Position numbers and translations under genes: made by a program. Source: Streptomyces sp. NBC_00236 (GTDB lineage: Bacteria; Actinomycetota; Actinomycetes; Streptomycetales; Streptomycetaceae). From it: DNA of 64,000 bases. This document shows positions 59,883 through 64,000 of this stretch, in pieces. Within the stretch, counting starts at the first letter, position 1. Each line of letters starts with the position of its first letter. Location of the stretch: positions 7,750,001 through 7,814,000 of the forward strand of contig NZ_CP108100.1 in NCBI RefSeq assembly GCF_036195045.1, written 5' to 3'. Under the pieces are notes generated by a model. The model was not told the DNA's origin and did no database searches. It saw only the letters and a program-made list of their open reading frames with translations.

Positions 59883-60385
59883 CCGGGGAGGTTACGGGAG
59901 AGCAGGCGCAGGGCGTAATAGGAGCGGGACTTCACCGTGCCGGCGGGTATCCCCAGCACCTCGGCGGTCTCGCCCACGCTCAGCCCCCGGAAGTAGATCT
60001 GGACGAGCACGGCCCGGTGCTCCGGGCTGAGGGTGCGGACCGCCTCGCGCACATCGAGCGCGGACACCGCGGACTCCGCGGTGTCCTCCCGGCCCGGGGC
60101 GCTCTCCAGCACCGCGTCGCTGACCTCGGCCGGCCGGGCCAGCCGCGACCTGCGGGCGTCGATCGCCAGCCGGCGGCCCACGGTGAACAGCCACGGCCGC
60201 ATCGACTCGTAGGGTCCGTCGAAGGCCTCCGGGTGCTGCCAGGCCCGGACCAGCGTCTCCTGGAGGAGATCCTCGGCCCGCTGCCGGTCGCCGAAGGTCA
60301 GACCGAGCAGGAAGTGGAAGAGAGCGGGTCCGTGCTCACGCTGCAGATCCGCGAGTGCCCGCTCATCGGTCGTCGTCGTGGTCAT
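59816..60385 (-). CDS. ECF-family RNA polymerase sigma factor
   Basis: 189 residues. Region 2 (AEDLLQETLVRAWQH, RPWLFTVGRRLAID) and region 4 (LSPEHRAVLVQIYFRGLSVG, ETAEVLGIPAGTVKSRSYYALRLL) are complete; region 3 is absent, as in group 4 factors. The protein ends in a Ser/Ala-rich tail encoded by the overlap with the zinc-finger gene. ATG 60385 has GGAAGGG 8 bases upstream. Confidence 0.93.
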   Translation of the reverse strand: MTTTTTDERALADLQREHGPALFHFLLGLTFGDRQRAEDLLQETLVRAWQHPEAFDGPYESMRPWLFTVGRRLAIDARRSRLARPAEVSDAVLESAPGREDTAESAVSALDVREAVRTLSPEHRAVLVQIYFRGLSVGETAEVLGIPAGTVKSRSYYALRLLSRNLPGYSSRSSSVSSGSRAAASATAA

Positions 60386-60560
60386 GGTGAACGCCCTTCC
60401 CCGCGGAGGTCCCTGCCGCCTCGCTGCTGACTGGCGTATACGAACGCATTCACGCCCCGGGGAACAGGACAAACGCGGCCCCGTGCGACGAGCGGTCGCA
60501 CGGAGCGGCGAATGGTGCGGTGAACGGTCGGGCGGCGATGCCGGGGCCGGGGGAGGGGGG

Positions 60561-61022
60561 TTACGGGACCACGGTGACGGGCCAGCGCCCGGCCTTCACC
60601 AGGCGTACGGCCACCGAGCCGATGAACCGGTGCCCCGCCGACTCGGACGCGCCCACCACGACGGCGTCCGCCTTGAGCTCGTCCGCCGCCGTCACCAGAC
60701 CGTTGTACGGATCACCGCGGAAGGTGTGGAACTCCCAGCGCACATCCCATATGTCCTTCATGCGCTCGGTCGACTCCCGGATCTCGTTCACCAGGCCCTC
60801 CGCCACATCCCCCGTCGCATCGCCGACCGGAGCACCGAGCGCGGCACCCGCGGTCAGCACGGGCTGGACGTAGACGAGGGCGAGCATGGCCCGCTGCCGG
60901 CGGGCGAGACCTGCTGCATACGCGGCGGCGCGCATGGAGGAATCGGAACCGTCGAGGCCCGCGACGATCACCTTGGGGCCGTCTGTGCCACGTTCGAACT
61001 GGTGGGGCTGCTGGTCTGTCAC
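60561..61022 (-). CDS. Universal stress protein (UspA family)
   Basis: 153 residues, one Usp domain: VIVAGLDGSDSSMRAAAYAA at the start and ADAVVVGASESAGHRFIGSVAVRLVKAGRWPVTVVP with the ATP-binding G-2x-G-9x-G-S/T pattern at the end. The role is stress or dormancy-linked, partner unknown. No operon. Confidence 0.92.
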   Translation of the reverse strand: MTDQQPHQFERGTDGPKVIVAGLDGSDSSMRAAAYAAGLARRQRAMLALVYVQPVLTAGAALGAPVGDATGDVAEGLVNEIRESTERMKDIWDVRWEFHTFRGDPYNGLVTAADELKADAVVVGASESAGHRFIGSVAVRLVKAGRWPVTVVP

Positions 61023-61168
61023 GGCAGTGAGGCTATCGGCTCTTCCGGACGCCCCTGTGCCGGGCTCCCGAGTGCCCCGGCGCGCTGCTGCCGGATGCGC
61101 GGACGCGCTCCCTCCATTGGGTGCAAAACCCTCCGTGACCGGTGTCGTTGAGAGGGGTGACAGAGCGG

Positions 61169-62032
61169 ATGTGCGAGCAGTTGGTCATGAAGAACGATCA
61201 GATGCCGCCGATGCGCAGAACGCTGCTGAGGCTGGCGGCCGGGCTGGGCGCCGCCACTGTCGTGCGCCTGGTCGCGGCGGACTCCGCGGGCGCCCCGTTC
61301 CGGCGTCCCGCGCCGTCGTCGGCCGTGGCCGCCGGTCCGCAGGCAGCCGCCCTGCGGACCCGGCCGCTGGCCTACCGGCTGAGGCCCATGACCGCGGACA
61401 GCCCGCCCCACTACCGGCCGGCCGTGCCACCGGTCCGCACCCGCCCCTTCGAGGAGCTGCCGGACATCGGCCGGGCCATGGTGCTGAGCTTCGACGACGG
61501 ACCCGACCCGCTCTACACCCCGCACATCCTGGACACCCTGCGCAAGCACGACGTACGGGCCATGTTCTTCCTCTGCGGGGAGATGGCCCACGACAACGAG
61601 GACCTGGTGCGCAGGATCGCCGACGAGGGGCACACCGTCGGCAACCACTCCTGGACCCACCCGCTCGTCACCAAGCTCTCCCGGTCCGGCGTCACCGACG
61701 AACTGGGCCGTACCAGCGAGGTGATCGAGAAGATCACCGGCGCTCCGCCGCTCTGGTACCGGGCCCCGTACGGGGCGTGGAACCGGAACTCGTTCGAGAT
61801 CGGGGCGGCGATGGGAATGGAGCCGATGGCCTGGACGGTGGACACCCTGGACTGGACCGTGCCGGGCACCGACAGCATCGTCCGCCGGGTCAGGGAGGGA
61901 GCGGCCCCCGGGGTGGTGGTGCTCTCGCACGACGCGGGCGGCAACCGTTCGCAGAGCGTGTCGGCGCTGCGCCGCTATCTGCCGGAACTGCTGGACGACG
62001 GATACCGGATCACGGTGCCGCAGCGGCGCTGA
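61169..62032 (+). CDS. Secreted polysaccharide deacetylase (CE4/NodB)
   Basis: About 287 residues. An N-terminal twin-arginine-like signal (MRRTLLRLAAGLGAATVV) leads to a linker and a NodB domain with SFDDGPDP, GNHSWTHP, RAPYGAWN and the late LSHDAGG. The two Asp and two His bind the metal for removing acetyl groups from chitin, peptidoglycan or another polymer. The start could be 61157, 61169 or 61187. A clear terminator follows. Confidence 0.9.
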   Translation: MCEQLVMKNDQMPPMRRTLLRLAAGLGAATVVRLVAADSAGAPFRRPAPSSAVAAGPQAAALRTRPLAYRLRPMTADSPPHYRPAVPPVRTRPFEELPDIGRAMVLSFDDGPDPLYTPHILDTLRKHDVRAMFFLCGEMAHDNEDLVRRIADEGHTVGNHSWTHPLVTKLSRSGVTDELGRTSEVIEKITGAPPLWYRAPYGAWNRNSFEIGAAMGMEPMAWTVDTLDWTVPGTDSIVRRVREGAAPGVVVLSHDAGGNRSQSVSALRRYLPELLDDGYRITVPQRR

Positions 62033-62039
62033 GGTGGGA

Positions 62040-62082
62040 CGACTGCTGCCGGGAGGCGGTGTCCGTCCCCCGGCAGCAGTCG
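62040..62082 (+). terminator. Terminator after the deacetylase gene
   Basis: CGACTGCTGCCGGG (62040-62053) pairs with CCCGGCAGCAGTCG (62069-62082), 14 perfect pairs and a 15-base loop, 8 bp after the stop. It also lies downstream of the sortase on the other strand. Confidence 0.85.
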
Positions 62083-62138
62083 CGAACAGGCCTCATCGGC
62101 CGCAGCGGCCCAAGAGGCCTCCGCCGGCCTCATCGGCC

Positions 62139-62798
62139 TCAGCGGGTTTCGACCAGGCGGGCGAAGGCCACCACGTTGCCGTCGTAACCGTTCGCCTTCG
62201 TGTATCCGCCGCCGCAGGTGATGACCCGCAGTTCCGCCTGTCCCGTGTCGCCGTACACCCGGGCGCCGGGGAAGTCGTTCTTGGAGAACACCTCGACTCC
62301 GTAGACCTCGAACACGGCGATACGGTCGTCACTGCGGGCGACCTCGACGCGGTTGCCCTTCTTCAGCGAGCCGAGTCCGTAGAACACGGCGGGGCCAGCC
62401 TGGTTGTCGACGTGACCGACGATGACGGAGGTGCCGAGCTGCCCCGGCGCGATGCCGTTCTGGTACCAGCCGGCCAGGTTGGGGTCCTGCGGGGGCGGTG
62501 TCTCGATCCAGCCGTTCGCGTCGAGGTTCACGTCGACCACCGGTGCGTCGACCCCGATCGAGGGGATGGCCACGCGTGCGACGGGCGCGTACGCCAGCGG
62601 CTTCACGGCCGGGCCGGCCACCGGGGTCCCCGGGGCGATCTTCTGGTGGCCCACCGATGTGGCGGCGACCGGCTGCGGCGGACCGGGTGAGAGGTCCGCT
62701 CCGTTCCGCATCAACGCGAGACCGGTGAGCATCGCCAGTGCGAGTGCGCCCCACGGCGAGTGTCTGATCCGTTCTGGGCGCCAGTTGTCCCGGCCCAT
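62139..62798 (-). CDS. Class F sortase
   Basis: 219 residues. A basic cytoplasmic start, one membrane segment (about 15-31) and a Pro-rich linker lead to a sortase domain with H129 (IVGHVDN), the catalytic C195 (RVITCGGGY) and R214 (FARLVE). This group is class F in actinobacteria; its sorting motif is poorly known. GGGAGAA precedes the ATG. The neighbouring genes encode proteins with a common C-terminal GG-G-GS, membrane segment, poly-Arg ending, which are good candidate partners. Confidence 0.92.
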   Translation of the reverse strand: MGRDNWRPERIRHSPWGALALAMLTGLALMRNGADLSPGPPQPVAATSVGHQKIAPGTPVAGPAVKPLAYAPVARVAIPSIGVDAPVVDVNLDANGWIETPPPQDPNLAGWYQNGIAPGQLGTSVIVGHVDNQAGPAVFYGLGSLKKGNRVEVARSDDRIAVFEVYGVEVFSKNDFPGARVYGDTGQAELRVITCGGGYTKANGYDGNVVAFARLVETR

Positions 62799-63111
62799 GG
62801 TTCTCCCTTCGTCGCGACGAGGGGAACGCTAGGCGCGGGTCGGCCGGGCGGCATTCAGGGAGGCGCGAACGGGTGGCGGCGACCCGGCGGGCTGCTTATC
62901 GGAGTAGCGGCCGGAGAAAACTTCTGACGGTCTGTGACCTGCGGGTCCATCAGGTTCACGGGTGTTCGCCCGGTGTGTCGGATCACCGGGGTGGAGCAGT
63001 CCCGAAATGCGGTGGATCAAGGATCTGGTGAGGGTTCGTCATGGGAGGCGTTCTCGTCGAACCATCCCGGTGCACAGAGCTCCGGGGCGCTTCCCGCTGG
63101 AGGTTCGAACG
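62799..63111. other. Divergent intergenic region between sortase and GGN-repeat gene
   Basis: 313 bp with no convincing gene. It must carry promoters for both flanking genes. I see no strong palindrome. GAAAACTT at about 62916 is the only AT-rich run. Confidence 0.4.
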
Positions 63112-63771
63112 ATGCGTGCTACACGCGCTCTCGTTGTCGCCGCGACCGCCGTCGCCGCCCTCGGGCTCGGTGCCCCGATGGCCGCAGCCGGTGGAGACGT
63201 CGGGAACGGCCAGAACAACGGCAACAGCCAGAACGACTGGAACGACCCGGGCGACTGGGACAACGGAGACGGCAACGGCAACGGAGGCAACGGAGGCAAC
63301 GGCGGAAACGGCGGAAACGGCGGGAACGGCGGGAACGGCGGGAACGGCGGGAACGGCGGGAACGGCCGCAACAACGGTCCGAACAACGTGACCGTCGACC
63401 CCGAGCGCGTCCACCAGGGCGCGGCCATGCAGGTCAGCGCCGAGGGCTGCGGCCGTGGCGGCAGCGTCTCGTCCAACGCGTTCCGCACCACGAGGCTTTC
63501 GGCGGGCCGGGTCGGCCACGCCCGGGTCCGGATCTTCAACGACGCGACGCCCGGCTCCTACAACCTGACGGTGCGCTGCGACGGCACCGACCGGACGGCC
63601 GGACACCGCTTCACCGTGCTCAACAGCCGTGGCGCGCAGGGCGGCTTCGGCGGCTCGATGGCCGCGAGCCCGGCGGAGATGGGCGTCGGAGCGGGCCTGG
63701 CCGCCTCGGCGGCCCTCGGCGGAGGCATGTACTTCATGCGCCGCCGGAGGACGGGCAATGGGGCGATCTGA
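63112..63771 (+). CDS. Secreted Gly/Asn-repeat protein with sortase-like C-terminal anchor
   Basis: 219 residues from ATG 63112 (GGAGG upstream). Signal peptide 1-27 (ends PMAAAG), a low-complexity region of nine GGN repeats (about 58-84), a beta-rich domain of about 85 residues with one Cys pair (EGCGRGGS and VRCDGT), and a C terminus reading AQGGFGGSMA, a hydrophobic segment (about 184-208) and MRRRRTGNGAI. This is the shape of a wall-sorting signal but without LPXTG. The partial minus-strand gene at the window end has the same ending (VQGGLGGSID, segment, RRRK). The class F sortase next door may process both. Confidence 0.85.
   Translation: MRATRALVVAATAVAALGLGAPMAAAGGDVGNGQNNGNSQNDWNDPGDWDNGDGNGNGGNGGNGGNGGNGGNGGNGGNGGNGGNGRNNGPNNVTVDPERVHQGAAMQVSAEGCGRGGSVSSNAFRTTRLSAGRVGHARVRIFNDATPGSYNLTVRCDGTDRTAGHRFTVLNSRGAQGGFGGSMAASPAEMGVGAGLAASAALGGGMYFMRRRRTGNGAI
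63283..63363. repeat. 9-bp tandem repeat, nine copies (GGN codons)
   Basis: Copies of GGAGGCAAC, GGCGGAAAC and GGCGGGAAC run without interruption in the secreted protein gene, encoding (GGN)9. The last five are identical, which suggests recent expansion. Confidence 0.92.
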
Positions 63772-63803
63772 CCGTAAGGACGCACCCACCGGCCCGATAA
63801 CCG

Positions 63804-63842
63804 AAGTCGCCCCGAGTCCTCCAAGAGGACCCGGGGCGACTT
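63804..63842. terminator. Bidirectional terminator between the convergent sorted-protein genes
   Basis: AAGTCGCCCCG (63804-63814) pairs with CGGGGCGACTT (63832-63842), and GTCCTC (63816-63821) with GAGGAC (63825-63830), with one A.C mismatch between and a CAA loop; a T run follows. Confidence 0.88.
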
Positions 63843-63863
63843 TCGTTCCGCCGGCGGTGCCGG

Positions 63864-64000
63864 TCAGTGCGAGCGGCTCTCCTTGCGCCGCCGCACCACG
63901 AAGACGGTGCCGGTGGCGGCGGCCACGGCCAGCGCGGTGCCGGCCACGATCTCGCCGGTGTCCATGCTGTCGATGCTGCCGCCGAGACCGCCCTGCACAC
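63864..64000 (-). CDS. Partial CDS: C-terminal membrane-anchor end of a sorted-type protein
   Basis: The frame reads VQGGLGGSIDSMDTGEIVAG, a hydrophobic stretch (ALAVAAATGTVFVV), RRRKESRSH and stop; it runs off the window. The GGLGGS, hydrophobic segment, RRRK order repeats the C terminus of the GGN protein at 63112. It is therefore a second candidate class F sortase substrate or related membrane-anchored secreted protein. Confidence 0.75.
   Translation of the reverse strand, partial: VQGGLGGSIDSMDTGEIVAGTALAVAAATGTVFVVRRRKESRSH

Noticed and set aside
60386..60560. Small gene between the sigma and USP genes
   Set aside because: Frames through here are extensions of shadows and lack ribosome sites.

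Overview
The window reads as a piece of a Streptomyces-type chromosome. GC is very high, most third codon positions are G or C, and GTG starts are common. Sugar ABC importers lack their own ATPase, and the gene families (Rpf/LysM/M23 wall hydrolase, SpoIIE-type phosphatases, ROK and LacI regulators, small zinc-binding anti-sigma factors, class F sortase) are typical of soil actinomycetes. The species assignment is inference. I saw no tRNA, rRNA, CRISPR array, phage or insertion sequence.

Layout. 1-15 kb: a BAAT/acyl-thioesterase-like lipoprotein; a sugar importer operon (binding protein, two permeases, GH1 beta-glucosidase) facing a ROK regulator across a shared promoter with an AT-rich palindrome; a GH3 beta-glucosidase plus LacI regulator with two GAGAGCGCTCTC operators; an Rpf-LysM-M23 cell-wall hydrolase; a DMT-type permease. 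15-22 kb: an FhuF-like iron-sulfur protein, a 93-bp tandem repeat, a GAP-family membrane protein, and two secreted glycosidases (PA14-GH2 and GH92 alpha-mannosidase) that share a CAACGTTG operator motif. 22-28 kb: an RsbW-like ATPase, a CHASE3 histidine kinase and a receiver-PP2C phosphatase, then a zinc-ribbon/SDR fusion with a substituted catalytic tyrosine, then twin crcB fluoride channels.

29-37.5 kb is the nitrogen block: urea channel, ureA, a CbiX-like protein with a tail of about 40 histidines, ureB, ureC, ureF, ureG, ureD, and an ammonium channel. It encodes urea entry, nickel-dependent hydrolysis and ammonium transport in one strand-consistent run. No ureE is present; the His-tailed protein is the obvious candidate to handle nickel in its place and is the most interesting unit here.

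37.5-51 kb: lipase maturation factor, a DUF1990/YndJ pair under a promoter bracketed by two identical CTTGAACGCGTTCAAG operators, a DUF6777 lipoprotein, a DUF1254/DUF1214 protein, a carotenoid oxygenase, an FprA-like ferredoxin reductase, a PAS-GAF-PP2C-ATPase signalling protein and a wax ester synthase/DGAT. 51-64 kb: a three-gene L-fucose-type oxidative set, an Fpg/Nei glycosylase, an anti-sigma-like protein, a LytTR/LytS two-component system built around an SSS symporter, an ECF sigma gene overlapping a small zinc-finger gene tail to tail, a USP, a secreted deacetylase, and a class F sortase near two proteins that end in the same GG-G-GS, membrane segment, poly-Arg pattern.
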